In this document: positions 7,823 through 16,180 of the stretch, piece after piece
Layout: each line of letters begins with the position of its first letter
Position numbering within the stretch: position 1 is the first letter of the stretch
Source of the DNA: Hyphomicrobiales bacterium
Lineage (GTDB): Bacteria; Pseudomonadota; Alphaproteobacteria; Rhizobiales; Beijerinckiaceae
DNA: 37,583 nt
Reading direction: 5' to 3'
Assembly (NCBI GenBank): GCA_027488155.1
Contig: JAIYCE010000074.1
Coordinates: forward strand, 1-37,583
Position numbers and translations under genes: made by a program
Notes under the pieces: generated by a model
Told to the model about the DNA's origin: nothing
What the model saw: only the letters and a program-made list of their open reading frames with translations
Database searches by the model: none

Positions 7823-8782
7823 ATGGCGTCAAAGCTGGAGCAGCTCAGGAGCATGACCGTGGTTGTCGCCGATACGGGCGATATGGAGGCCATCCGCGCC
7901 TTTGCGCCAACCGATTGCACCACCAACCCCACCCTGATCCTCAAGGCGGCCCTAATGGACGCCTATGCCCCCATTGTAGCCGAGGCCGTTCATTGGGGCC
8001 GTAGCCAATCAGGTTCGCGCGAGGCGGTCATCGCTGCCATTTGCGACCGGCTTGCTGTGAATTTCGGCACCGAACTTTCGAAGATCGTACCCGGTCGTGT
8101 CTCGACCGAAGTCGATGCGGACCTGTCCTTTGATACGTCCAAAAGCGTCGCCAAGGCGCGGGCCATCATCGCCGATTATCAAAGCCGTGGCGTCGGTCGC
8201 GAACGTATCCTCATCAAACTAGCCTCCACATGGGAAGGCATCCGCGCTGCCGAGATCCTTCAAAAGGATGGCATCGATTGCAATCTGACGCTGTTGTTCT
8301 CACTCGTGCAGGCAGCCGCAGCGGCAGAAGCCGGCGCTTTTCTAATCTCGCCCTTTGTTGGGCGCATCCTCGATTGGCACATGAAGGCCGAGGGCAAAAC
8401 CTACACGGCCGCAGACGATCCCGGCGTGGCCTCGGTGAAACGGATTTTTGCCTATTACAAAAAACACGGTCACAAGACAGTGGTGATGGGTGCGTCCTTC
8501 CGCAATCAAGGTGAAATCGAAGCTCTTGCCGGTTGCGATCGCCTTACCATCGCGCCCGCTTTGCTCGAAAGCCTCGCAAAGGATGAGGGCGCACTTGTTC
8601 GCGCGCTCGATGCAACAAGTGCAGCCGCCCAAGGCGATCAGCGGCTGGCAACAGATGAGGCAAGCTTCCGCTTCACCTTTAATGAAGACGCTATGGCGAC
8701 AGAGAAACTGAGCGAAGGCATTCGCCTGTTCGCCAAGGATCTCCGCGCTCTGCGTATGATGGTCGCTGAAAAACTCGGTTGA
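7823..8782 (+). CDS. tal: Transaldolase (TalB type)
   Basis: Transaldolase moves a dihydroxyacetone unit between sedoheptulose 7-phosphate and glyceraldehyde 3-phosphate in the non-oxidative pentose phosphate pathway. The 319-residue protein has the long TalB-type length. The Schiff-base lysine is K132 in [11 protein letters not shown] and the acid/base aspartate is D17 in VVADTGD, the same numbers as in E. coli Tal[12 protein letters not shown] at 30-40 is the family signature. A purine-rich AGGAAGGAAGGG ribosome-binding site precedes the ATG at 7823. The stop codon abuts the stop of the convergent ThDP-enzyme gene with no base between them. It may serve pentose metabolism together with the Weimberg genes 10 kb away, but that is inference. 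Confidence 0.95.
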   Translation: MASKLEQLRSMTVVVADTGDMEAIRAFAPTDCTTNPTLILKAALMDAYAPIVAEAVHWGRSQSGSREAVIAAICDRLAVNFGTELSKIVPGRVSTEVDADLSFDTSKSVAKARAIIADYQSRGVGRERILIKLASTWEGIRAAEILQKDGIDCNLTLLFSLVQAAAAAEAGAFLISPFVGRILDWHMKAEGKTYTAADDPGVASVKRIFAYYKKHGHKTVVMGASFRNQGEIEALAGCDRLTIAPALLESLAKDEGALVRALDATSAAAQGDQRLATDEASFRFTFNEDAMATEKLSEGIRLFAKDLRALRMMVAEKLG

Positions 8783-10465
8783 TTAATTCGTTTTTGTCGC
8801 GAGCGACGCCTCACGCAATTTGGTGAGCGTCGTCGTGGGTGTGATCGCTTCTGGATCGACGATGCAATGCAGAATCGCCGGCTTACCAGATGCGACTGCC
8901 CGCTCGAAAGCGGGGCCGAATTCTTCCGTTGTCTCGACGCGCTCGCCATACCCGCCAAACGCTTTGGCATAGGCGGCGAAATCGGGATTCTTCAGTTTCG
9001 TTGCTGAAACGCGACCCGGATATTCGCGCTCCTGATGCATGCGGATCGTACCGTACATACCATTGTCGACGATGACGGCGATGATCGGCAGATCATATTG
9101 AACGGCGGTCGCAAATTCCTGACCGTTCATCAGGAAGCAGCCATCTCCGGCAAAGGCCACCACCATGCGATCAGGGAATTGCCGCTTGGCACCCACCGCA
9201 GCTGGCAGGCCGAAGCCCATTGAACCAGAATTCGGCGCGAGCTGCGTCGCGAATTTGCGAAAACGAAGAAAACGTCCGACCCAAATCGCATAATTGCCCG
9301 CGCCATTACAGATGATCGCATCTTGGGGCAGATAGTTCCGCAGCCAGAGCATGGCTTGGCCCATATCAAGCGCGCCGGGACCGCGTGGCGGCTGGTCCGT
9401 CCAGCTCAGAAAGTCCTCACGCGCCTGCTTCGTGTCTGCCGACCACGGAATTGTGTTGGGTGGTTGCAAGGTTTCAAGCGCCGCAGCAAAGGCCCGCGGC
9501 GTTGCATGGATACCAAGCGTCGGATGATAGACGCGGCCTAGTTCCTCCGCATCGGCATGCACATGCACAAAATCGACCTGCGGCTTGGGGATGTTGAACA
9601 GCGTATAAGATTGCGACGGCATTTCAGCCATGCGTCCGCCCACGAGGATGACGAGATCGGATTGTTCAATCCGCGCTTTCAATTTCGGATTGGGCCCGAT
9701 GCCAAGTTCACCGGCATAGTTGGGATGATCGCCATTGAACAGCATGGCCCGGCGGAAGGAGGTGACGATTGGCATGTCGAAACGCTCAGCAAAGCGCGTG
9801 ACAGAGGCGACGGATTTCTCACTCCAGCCCGACCCGCCGAGAATCATGATAGGCTTTTTGGCCGCCCAGATACGCTTCTGCAATTCAGCCATCTGCGTCT
9901 GGCCGGGCCACGTCTCGATTGCTTCCACGCGCGGACCCGCTGCGACAGCGGCCCTTTCGATGAGCACATCTTCCGGCAGCGCGATGATGACAGGACCGGG
10001 GCGGCCCTGCATCGCAACATGGAAAGCGCGCGAGACGATTTCCGGAATGCGCGCGGGATCATCAATCTCGGTTACCCATTTGGCGGTTGAACCGAAAAAG
10101 GCGCGATAATCCATTTCCTGAAATGCACCACGGCCGCGCATACCATTTTCGATCTGGCCGACAAACATGATCAGCGGCACGGAATCATGTTCGGCAATAT
10201 GAATGCCGGGAGATGCATTAGTTGCCCCGGGGCCACGCGTCACCATCACGATCCCGGGGCGACCCGTGAGGCGTGCGGTTGCATCGGCCATCATCGTCGC
10301 GCCACCTTCCTGACGGCACACGGTCACGTCGATATCGGCATCGTGCAGAGCATCAAGCACGGCGAGATAGGATTCTCCCGGCACGCAGAACACGTGCTCG
10401 ACGCCTTGCGCCTTCAAGCAATCGACAATGAGTTGGCCGCCCGTACGGCTCTGGATATCGTTCAT
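8783..10465 (-). CDS. ThDP-dependent decarboxylase/acetolactate synthase-like enzyme
   Basis: This 560-residue protein has the three-domain layout of the ThDP enzyme family that includes acetolactate synthase, glyoxylate carboligase and 2-oxoacid decarboxylases. The ThDP-activating glutamate is E53 in CRQEGGA, the central domain spans about 190-340, and the Mg-ThDP motif runs from GDG at 440-442 to N468. I do not recognise its substrate. It lacks a partner small subunit and sits in a catabolic run, so a biosynthetic acetolactate synthase is unlikely. The ATG at 10465 overlaps the stop of the CoA-transferase gene as TGATG. That context raises the possibility that it decarboxylates 2-oxoadipate or a related 2-oxoacid in glutarate metabolism; this is a hypothesis only. 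It is the last gene of the five-gene run. Confidence 0.85.
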   Translation of the reverse strand: MNDIQSRTGGQLIVDCLKAQGVEHVFCVPGESYLAVLDALHDADIDVTVCRQEGGATMMADATARLTGRPGIVMVTRGPGATNASPGIHIAEHDSVPLIMFVGQIENGMRGRGAFQEMDYRAFFGSTAKWVTEIDDPARIPEIVSRAFHVAMQGRPGPVIIALPEDVLIERAAVAAGPRVEAIETWPGQTQMAELQKRIWAAKKPIMILGGSGWSEKSVASVTRFAERFDMPIVTSFRRAMLFNGDHPNYAGELGIGPNPKLKARIEQSDLVILVGGRMAEMPSQSYTLFNIPKPQVDFVHVHADAEELGRVYHPTLGIHATPRAFAAALETLQPPNTIPWSADTKQAREDFLSWTDQPPRGPGALDMGQAMLWLRNYLPQDAIICNGAGNYAIWVGRFLRFRKFATQLAPNSGSMGFGLPAAVGAKRQFPDRMVVAFAGDGCFLMNGQEFATAVQYDLPIIAVIVDNGMYGTIRMHQEREYPGRVSATKLKNPDFAAYAKAFGGYGERVETTEEFGPAFERAVASGKPAILHCIVDPEAITPTTTLTKLREASLATKTN

Positions 10466-11670
10466 CAGGCTTTTCCTCCAAGAGCGCCCCAAGCAGGGTC
10501 GTTCAAGACATCGTGTGTATGCGCACCTAGCGGCGGCGACGGATTTTTGGCGACGAGTGGAGCGCCGTTCATCACGATTGGGCCGCGCAGGCTTGGAACA
10601 GTTCCCGCTTTCGCGCCGTCATGCTGCAAATTGATCCACATCTGCCGTGCGATAATCTGTGGATCAGCAAAGACATCGGCGACCGTATTGATCGGGCCAG
10701 CGGGCACATGCGCCGCATCGAGCCGCGCTAGCAAATCATCGCGCTTCCACTGTGTCGTGAGGCCTGTGAGACGTGCGACCAACGCGTCGCGATGCTTCAC
10801 CCGTAAAGGATTGGTTATGTAATCGGGATTGTCGGCGAGCGCTACATCGCCCAACACCCCACAAAGTTTGCGGAATTGACCATCATTGCCGACCGCAATC
10901 ACGACGTGTCCATCCGCCACGGGAAAAACCTGATAGGGCACAATATTGGGATGTGCGTTGCCCATGCGGCGCGGTGCAGTTCCAGACACCATGTAATTCA
11001 GCGCTTGATTGGCGAGGACGGAGACAATCGTGTCGAGCAGCGCCATATCGACATGTGCGCCCTCGCCTGTCTGATCGCGTTTGCGCAGTGCCGCCATGAT
11101 GCCGATGACGCCGTAAAGGCCAGTGAAGATATCGGCGAAGGCGACGCCGATTTTCTGCGGCTCGCCATTTTTCTCGCCGGTCAAATCCATGATACCCCCC
11201 ATGGCCTGCACCATGAAATCGTATCCGGCACGATCGGCATAAGGTCCGTTCTGGCCGAAGCCAGTGACGGAGCAATAGATTAGGCGCGGATTGATCCCCT
11301 TCAGGCTTTCATAATCGAGGCCGTATTTCTGCAATCCGCCAACCTTGAAATTCTCGACAAGAACATCCGCATGACGCGCAAGCTCGCGCACCTGCGCGCG
11401 GCCATCTTCGCTTTCAAAATCGATGGCGATGGAACGCTTGCCGCGATTGCAGGCATGGAAATAGGCGGCAGAAAGATGTTCGCCATCCTTGCCTTCAACG
11501 AATGGCGGGCCCCATTGGCGTGTATCGTCGCCAGCGCCGGGACGCTCCACTTTCACTACATCGGCCCCGAGATCGGCGAGTGTCTGGCCGATCCATGGAC
11601 CTGCCAGAATGCGCGCCAATTCGAGCACTTTCAGCCCGGCAAGCGGGGCATGCGTGTCATTGTAAGACAT
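10465..11670 (-). CDS. CaiB/BaiF family CoA-transferase, probably succinyl-CoA:glutarate type
   Basis: Family III CoA-transferases move CoA between carboxylic acids through an aspartyl-CoA anhydride. The 401-residue protein begins with the typical PLAGLKVLELARILAGPW. The catalytic aspartate is probably D180 in GVAFADIFTG. Its run with glutaryl-CoA dehydrogenase suggests glutarate as acceptor and succinyl-CoA as donor, as in mammalian SUGCT and bacterial GcdG-type enzymes; this is inference from context. The ATG at 11670 has an AGGAC site about 8 bases upstream and lies inside the end of the TraX-like gene, a 14-base overlap in another frame. Its own stop is coupled to the ThDP-enzyme start. 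Confidence 0.87.
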   Translation of the reverse strand: MSYNDTHAPLAGLKVLELARILAGPWIGQTLADLGADVVKVERPGAGDDTRQWGPPFVEGKDGEHLSAAYFHACNRGKRSIAIDFESEDGRAQVRELARHADVLVENFKVGGLQKYGLDYESLKGINPRLIYCSVTGFGQNGPYADRAGYDFMVQAMGGIMDLTGEKNGEPQKIGVAFADIFTGLYGVIGIMAALRKRDQTGEGAHVDMALLDTIVSVLANQALNYMVSGTAPRRMGNAHPNIVPYQVFPVADGHVVIAVGNDGQFRKLCGVLGDVALADNPDYITNPLRVKHRDALVARLTGLTTQWKRDDLLARLDAAHVPAGPINTVADVFADPQIIARQMWINLQHDGAKAGTVPSLRGPIVMNGAPLVAKNPSPPLGAHTHDVLNDPAWGALGGKA

Positions 11671-12415
11671 CGAAAATGTCCTGCATAAGGAACAGCGAAA
11701 TCGCATAGATTTCGAGCGAATAGTGCGACAACCAAACGATGGCGGGCGCAAGAAGCGCTAGCGGCTGCCATGTACTAACTGCTCGATTGAAGCTTAGCAG
11801 CACAAGCGTGAGGCAAAGCACCGCCACCCCACAGGCAACGGCGGCAAGCCCCTCGAAATCGTGCCACTCAATTTCAACAAAGGCATATGCAAAGGCGGCC
11901 ACAAATGCGAAAGCGAAGCGCAATTTTTCATATTGCGTTTGGCCATCGCGCCACAAGCGCTGCGTGAAACCAAACAGCGCCCACAGCCAACCTTGCGCGC
12001 CATATTCGAAAACGAAATCGGCGAATGGCAGCATGACAATGCTGAAAAAAGAAATTGTAGCGAGAAGCCAAGCCGATGGATTAGGACCAGCCTTGTCGAG
12101 AAAGCGCAAAGCGAGCCTGATAAACGCAAAATTGAGCAGGATGTTCAGTGTGAAATCACCATCCAACCACCAATCTATACCGGTCAGGATGACGCCCCAA
12201 ACGATCCATGAAACAGGAACGTTGCGCGACCGGGCAAAACCGATGAGAAAGAAAAAAATCGGCGCGGCAACCCGCCCAAGGACACGCCACCACTCATCGT
12301 CAACGATAAAGAATAGGCCGATGTGGTCGATCAAAAAAGCCGCAATGCCGACAAGCTTCAACCAGTCCGTGCTGGACACACGAACTGGTGAGCGTTGCGG
12401 TATCGCGACTTGCAT
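11657..12415 (-). CDS. TraX-like integral membrane protein
   Basis: This 252-residue polytopic protein begins with DWLKLVGIAAFLIDHIGLFF, the characteristic first helix of the TraX family. TraX is named for the F-pilin N-acetylating protein and is distantly related to membrane acyltransferases. Around seven to eight hydrophobic segments are visible. The conserved DHIG motif and the arginine in LGRVAAPIFFFLIGFARSRN are present. No conjugation genes are nearby, so a pilin role is unlikely and acylation of some other envelope substrate is a guess. I chose the ATG at 12415; a TTG two codons upstream is also in frame. It lies 14 bases after gcdH and overlaps the CoA-transferase gene by 14 bases, so it is cotranscribed with catabolic enzymes, an odd setting. 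Confidence 0.78.
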   Translation of the reverse strand: MQVAIPQRSPVRVSSTDWLKLVGIAAFLIDHIGLFFIVDDEWWRVLGRVAAPIFFFLIGFARSRNVPVSWIVWGVILTGIDWWLDGDFTLNILLNFAFIRLALRFLDKAGPNPSAWLLATISFFSIVMLPFADFVFEYGAQGWLWALFGFTQRLWRDGQTQYEKLRFAFAFVAAFAYAFVEIEWHDFEGLAAVACGVAVLCLTLVLLSFNRAVSTWQPLALLAPAIVWLSHYSLEIYAISLFLMQDIFDVLQ

Positions 12416-12429
12416 GATCAAGATGCCGA

Positions 12430-13629
12430 TTAGAAGAAGGCCTGCAAACCGGTCTGCGCACGCCCAAGAATGAGCGCGTGCACATCATGCGTGCCTTCAT
12501 ACGTATTGACCGTCTCCAGATTCTGCGCGTGGCGCATCACCTGATATTCAATCTGAATGCCATTACCGCCGTGCATATCGCGCGCCAAGCGCGCAATATC
12601 GAGCGCCTTGCCGCAATTATTACGTTTGACGATAGAGATCATTTCCGGCGCTGCGCGACCTTCATCGAAAAGGCGGCCAACGCGCAGCGAGCCTTGCAGG
12701 CCGAGCGCGATTTCCGTCTGCATGTCGGCCAGCTTCTTCTGCACGAGCTGTGTCTGCGCGAGCGGGCGACCGAATTGATGGCGGTCGAGCGTATATTGGC
12801 GCGCGCGATGCCAGCAATCCTCCGCCGCGCCCAACACGCCCCATGAAATGCCATAGCGCGCACGATTGAGGCAACCGAAGGGACCTTTGAGGCCTGAAAC
12901 ATTCGGAAGGAGGTTTTCTTCCGGCACGATCACGCCATCCATGACGATTTCGCCGGTGATCGACGCACGGAGCGAAAGCTTGCCGCCAATCTTCGGCGCG
13001 CTTAAACCTTTCATGCCCTTCTCGAGAATAAATCCGCGGATTTCATTGTTGTGCTCGGCCGATTTTGCCCAGACGACAAAGACATCGGCAATTGGTGAGT
13101 TCGAGATCCACATTTTCGAGCCAGTGAGACGATAGCCGTCGGCCACCTTTTCAGCCCGCGTCTTCATGCCAGCCGGGTCTGAGCCCGCATCTGGCTCCGT
13201 CAGTCCGAAGCAGCCTACATATTCGCCGCTCGCAAGCTTCGGCAGAAATTTTTTCCGCTGCGCTTCGCTGCCATAGGCATAGATGGGATACATGACGAGG
13301 GAGGATTGCACGCTCATCATTGAGCGATAGCCGGAATCGACGCGCTCGACCTCGCGGGCAACGAGGCCATAAGCGACATAGGATGCACCGGCGCAACCGT
13401 AATCTTCCGGCAGCGTGACACCGAGAAGGCCCAGTTGACCCATTTCATTAAAGATCGAGCGATCGGTCTCTTCTTCCAGATAGGCTTCGTTCACACGCGG
13501 CAATAATTTGTCTTGCGCATAGGCGCGTGCGCTATCGCGGATCATGCGCTCGTCATCGGTGAGTTGATCGTCGAGCAGGAACGCATCGTCCCATTTGAAC
13601 GGCGCGACAGATTTTATGTTGGGGGCCAT
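12430..13629 (-). CDS. gcdH: Glutaryl-CoA dehydrogenase
   Basis: This flavoenzyme oxidatively decarboxylates glutaryl-CoA to crotonyl-CoA and CO2, feeding electrons to ETF. The 399-residue protein carries the diagnostic [20 protein letters not shown], with R102 as the glutarate-carboxylate arginine. Its C-terminal [14 protein letters not shown] has E378 as catalytic base. Both closely follow the mammalian GCDH sequence I recall. The ATG at 13629 follows GAGGA by about 5 bases; the upstream frame overlaps the aldehyde dehydrogenase gene and is rejected. It starts 11 bases after the aminoadipate semialdehyde dehydrogenase stop and is followed by TraX-like, CoA-transferase and ThDP-enzyme genes. 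This places it in lysine/glutarate catabolism. Confidence 0.96.
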   Translation of the reverse strand: MAPNIKSVAPFKWDDAFLLDDQLTDDERMIRDSARAYAQDKLLPRVNEAYLEEETDRSIFNEMGQLGLLGVTLPEDYGCAGASYVAYGLVAREVERVDSGYRSMMSVQSSLVMYPIYAYGSEAQRKKFLPKLASGEYVGCFGLTEPDAGSDPAGMKTRAEKVADGYRLTGSKMWISNSPIADVFVVWAKSAEHNNEIRGFILEKGMKGLSAPKIGGKLSLRASITGEIVMDGVIVPEENLLPNVSGLKGPFGCLNRARYGISWGVLGAAEDCWHRARQYTLDRHQFGRPLAQTQLVQKKLADMQTEIALGLQGSLRVGRLFDEGRAAPEMISIVKRNNCGKALDIARLARDMHGGNGIQIEYQVMRHAQNLETVNTYEGTHDVHALILGRAQTGLQAFF

Positions 13630-13640
13630 TGTCGTCTTCC

Positions 13641-15158
13641 TCACTCTGCGATGTCGAAGCTGACGCCTTGTGCGAGCGGCAGCGTGGTTCCGTAATTGAT
13701 GGTGTTGGTGGCACGGCGCATATAGGCTTTCCATGCGTCGGAGCCTGCTTCGCGGCCGCCGCCGGTTTCCTTTTCGCCGCCAAAAGCGCCACCAATTTCT
13801 GCGCCCGACGGACCAATATTCACGTTAGCGATGCCACAATCCGAGCCCGCGACGGAAACGAACAATTCGGCCTCACGCAGATCGAGCGTGAAAATGGATG
13901 AGGAAAGGCCCGCGCCGACATCGTTCTGCATCGCGATGGCATCTTCTAATTTCGAATAACGCATCACATAAAGGATCGGTGCAAAAGTCTCACGCTTGAC
14001 CGGGCCTTCATGCGCCTTCATCTCGACCAAGGCAGGCGCGACATAAAAGCCGTCAGCGCCACCCACGCTCTGTCGGGTGCCGCCTGTGATCGTCGCGCCA
14101 GCGTTGCGCGCCTCATCGAGTGCGCGTTGCATGCCATCGAATGCCGCCTTGTCGATCAGCGGACCAACGAGCACACCATTATCGCGCGGATCACCAATGG
14201 TGACTGAGCTATAAACCTTACGCAGGCGTGGCACGAGTGTATCATACACGCTGTCATGCACGAAGAGACGGCGCAGCGTCGTGCAGCGCTGTCCTGCCGT
14301 GCCCATCGCGGCAAAAGCTATGCCACGCAACGCCAGATCGAGATCGGCCGAGGGTGCGACGATGGCGGCATTGTTGCCGCCTAATTCAAGAATCGCACGC
14401 GCGAAACGTGTGGCCAGTTTGGGCCCTACTTGACGGCCCATCGCGGTCGAGCCCGTCGCCGACACGATAGGAACACGGTGATCGTCGACGAGAATCTCAC
14501 CGATTTCGCGCCCGCCGATCAACACTTCATGCAATCCATCCGGCACGCCGCCAAATTTGTCTGCCGCGCGCTTGACGAGCGCTTGCACGGCGAGAGCGGT
14601 GAGCGTGGTTTTTTCGGATGGCTTCCACACCACAGGGTCGCCGCAGACAAAAGCAAGTGCGGCATTCCAAGACCAAACAGCAACGGGGAAGTTGAAAGCT
14701 GAAATCACGCCGCACACGCCGAGCGGATGCCAAGTCTCCATCATGCGATGAGCGGGGCGCTCCGTCGCAATCGTGAGGCCGAACAATTGGCGTGAGAGGC
14801 CGACCGCATAATCGCAAATGTCGATCATCTCCTGCACTTCGCCCAAACCTTCAGACACGATCTTGCCCGCTTCCAGCGTGACGAGACGGCCGAGATCGGC
14901 TTTAGCGGCACGCAATTCTTCGCCGAGCAGGCGTACGAATTCGCCGCGACGCGGCGCGGGGATGAGACGCCATTGTTTGAACGCACCGGCCGCGCGACCG
15001 ATCTTTGCTTTAGCGTCATCGGGCGTGTCGGCACGCAGATGGCCGATGACGCTGCCATCGACCGGGGAGCGGGCTGGCAGCCCGTCCTTGACGAATATTG
15101 TTTCCGGCACGCCGAGCCGCTTGAGGATTGCCTTGGCGTCATCTGCGACTTGCATCAT
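13641..15158 (-). CDS. amaB: Alpha-aminoadipate semialdehyde / piperideine-6-carboxylate dehydrogenase (ALDH7 family)
   Basis: This NAD-dependent enzyme oxidises 2-aminoadipate 6-semialdehyde, in equilibrium with piperideine-6-carboxylate, to 2-aminoadipate in lysine breakdown. The roughly 505-residue protein has the antiquitin (ALDH7) signatures ILELGGNNA, with the catalytic Glu, and [13 protein letters not shown], with the nucleophilic Cys. These separate it from the ALDH2-type enzymes elsewhere in the window. The start is ambiguous: ATGs lie at 15164, 15158 and 15155, all with weak ribosome-binding sites. I use 15158, which has GGA 5 bases upstream. It is first in the minus-strand run followed by gcdH and is divergent from a LysR regulator, which probably controls it. 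The name amaB follows the Pseudomonas gene of this family. Confidence 0.9.
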   Translation of the reverse strand: MMQVADDAKAILKRLGVPETIFVKDGLPARSPVDGSVIGHLRADTPDDAKAKIGRAAGAFKQWRLIPAPRRGEFVRLLGEELRAAKADLGRLVTLEAGKIVSEGLGEVQEMIDICDYAVGLSRQLFGLTIATERPAHRMMETWHPLGVCGVISAFNFPVAVWSWNAALAFVCGDPVVWKPSEKTTLTALAVQALVKRAADKFGGVPDGLHEVLIGGREIGEILVDDHRVPIVSATGSTAMGRQVGPKLATRFARAILELGGNNAAIVAPSADLDLALRGIAFAAMGTAGQRCTTLRRLFVHDSVYDTLVPRLRKVYSSVTIGDPRDNGVLVGPLIDKAAFDGMQRALDEARNAGATITGGTRQSVGGADGFYVAPALVEMKAHEGPVKRETFAPILYVMRYSKLEDAIAMQNDVGAGLSSSIFTLDLREAELFVSVAGSDCGIANVNIGPSGAEIGGAFGGEKETGGGREAGSDAWKAYMRRATNTINYGTTLPLAQGVSFDIAE

Positions 15159-15220
15159 TCCCATCCGTTCAAAGGACCGTTTGAGGCAGAAAAGGACGAA
15201 AACCACCGGGTTGCAAACGA

Positions 15221-15234
15221 GTTCTTTTCAGAAC
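15221..15234. promoter_or_regulatory. Inverted repeat between amaB and the LysR gene
   Basis: GTTCT-TTTC-AGAAC is a perfect 5-bp-arm repeat in the 92-bp divergent gap, just upstream of a second symmetric site at 15237-15253. The two could be paired binding sites of the adjacent LysR regulator, which usually binds as a tetramer to neighbouring sites in such gaps. Confidence 0.35.
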
Positions 15235-15236
15235 AT

Positions 15237-15253
15237 CATGAGAAAAACTCATG
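15237..15253. promoter_or_regulatory. Palindromic T-N11-A site over the LysR start codon
   Basis: CATGAG-AAAAA-CTCATG is a perfect 6-bp-arm inverted repeat. It contains the LysR-type T-N11-A core, with T at 15239 and A at 15251, inside symmetric arms. It covers the ATG of the LysR gene at 15251, so binding there would be expected to block the regulator's own expression. The alternative is a start-codon-masking hairpin in the mRNA. Confidence 0.45.
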
Positions 15254-16147
15254 AACACGCCCCGCACCCATACGCCCAGCCTTGCCGCCCTTCAGGCTTT
15301 CGAGGCCGCCGCACGGCTCGAGAGTTTTACCCGGGCTGCGGAAGAGTTGCACCTCACCCAAGGGGCCGTTAGCCGCCAAGTGGCTGCACTGGAAGCGGTG
15401 CTCGGCGTGAGCCTCTTCGAACGCATCCGCCAACGGATCGTCCCCACCGATGCTGGGCGGGCTTATGCCGCTGAAATCAGGGATATCCTGTCCCGCCTCC
15501 AGACGGCCACGCTCTCCACCATGGCGATGAAGAATGTGGGTGGCACGCTCTCTCTGGCCCTTTTGCCGACCTTCGGGACACGCTGGCTGATCCCGCGCCT
15601 GCCGGACTTTTTTGCCCGTCACCCGGAGATCGCCATCGATTTTTCAACCCGCATCGTGCCGTTCGATTTCACCCGCGAGCCCTTCGATGCCGCCATCCAT
15701 TTCGGCGACCCGACCTGGCCGGGAACCGAGGCGCACCGGCTCATGGGCGAAATGATCGTGCCAGTGGCGAGCCCTGCCTTTCTGGCGCGGGAAGGCATCA
15801 CAGTGCCTGAAGACCTCGTCCGGGTTCCCCTGCTCCGGCAGGCGACGCGCCCACAGGGATGGGCCGAATGGTTCGAAGCGCAAGGCCTCAATCCTGAGAC
15901 AGCACGGCCCGGCCCCCGCTTTGAGCAATTCGCCATGGTGGCGCAGGCGGCCGTTGCCGGGCTAGGCGTGGCCGTCGTTCCGCGTTTTCTGATCGAGGAT
16001 GAATTGAAGAGCGGCCAGCTCGTGATCCCGTTCGACCGCCCCGTCGAGAGCCGTCAGTCCTATTGGCTCGTCTATCCGAGTGCGCAAGGCGAGCGCCCTG
16101 CCCTGAAGAGTTTTCGCGACTGGCTTTTGCAAGCGGTTGGGCGATAG
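15251..16147 (+). CDS. LysR-family transcriptional regulator, GcvA/GcdR-like
   Basis: The 298-residue protein has an N-terminal winged helix-turn-helix (SLAALQAFEAAARLESFTRA and AAEELHLTQGAVSRQVAALE, about residues 10-49). A periplasmic-binding-protein-like effector domain from about 95 to 295 follows. The HTH and the phrase TFGTRWLIPRLPDFFARHPEI resemble the GcvA subgroup, which includes regulators beside glutaryl-CoA dehydrogenase genes. It is divergent from amaB-gcdH, so it is the likely regulator of that run, with a lysine- or glutarate-pathway intermediate as possible effector; this is inference. Its ATG lies within a T-N11-A palindrome, which suggests autoregulation. It is followed after 33 bases by an FAD oxidoreductase gene on the same strand. 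Confidence 0.92.
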   Translation: MNTPRTHTPSLAALQAFEAAARLESFTRAAEELHLTQGAVSRQVAALEAVLGVSLFERIRQRIVPTDAGRAYAAEIRDILSRLQTATLSTMAMKNVGGTLSLALLPTFGTRWLIPRLPDFFARHPEIAIDFSTRIVPFDFTREPFDAAIHFGDPTWPGTEAHRLMGEMIVPVASPAFLAREGITVPEDLVRVPLLRQATRPQGWAEWFEAQGLNPETARPGPRFEQFAMVAQAAVAGLGVAVVPRFLIEDELKSGQLVIPFDRPVESRQSYWLVYPSAQGERPALKSFRDWLLQAVGR

Positions 16148-16180
16148 AAAGCGCCAAGCATTTGAGAACGGAGAGAGAGC

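Noticed and set aside
8783-10465. Biosynthetic acetolactate synthase large subunit (ilvB)
   Set aside because: There is no ilvN small subunit or ilvC nearby, and the gene is coupled to a CoA-transferase in a catabolic run.
11657-12415. Evidence of a conjugative element because of the TraX-like gene
   Set aside because: No other tra, mob or integrase genes, direct repeats or composition change surround it.
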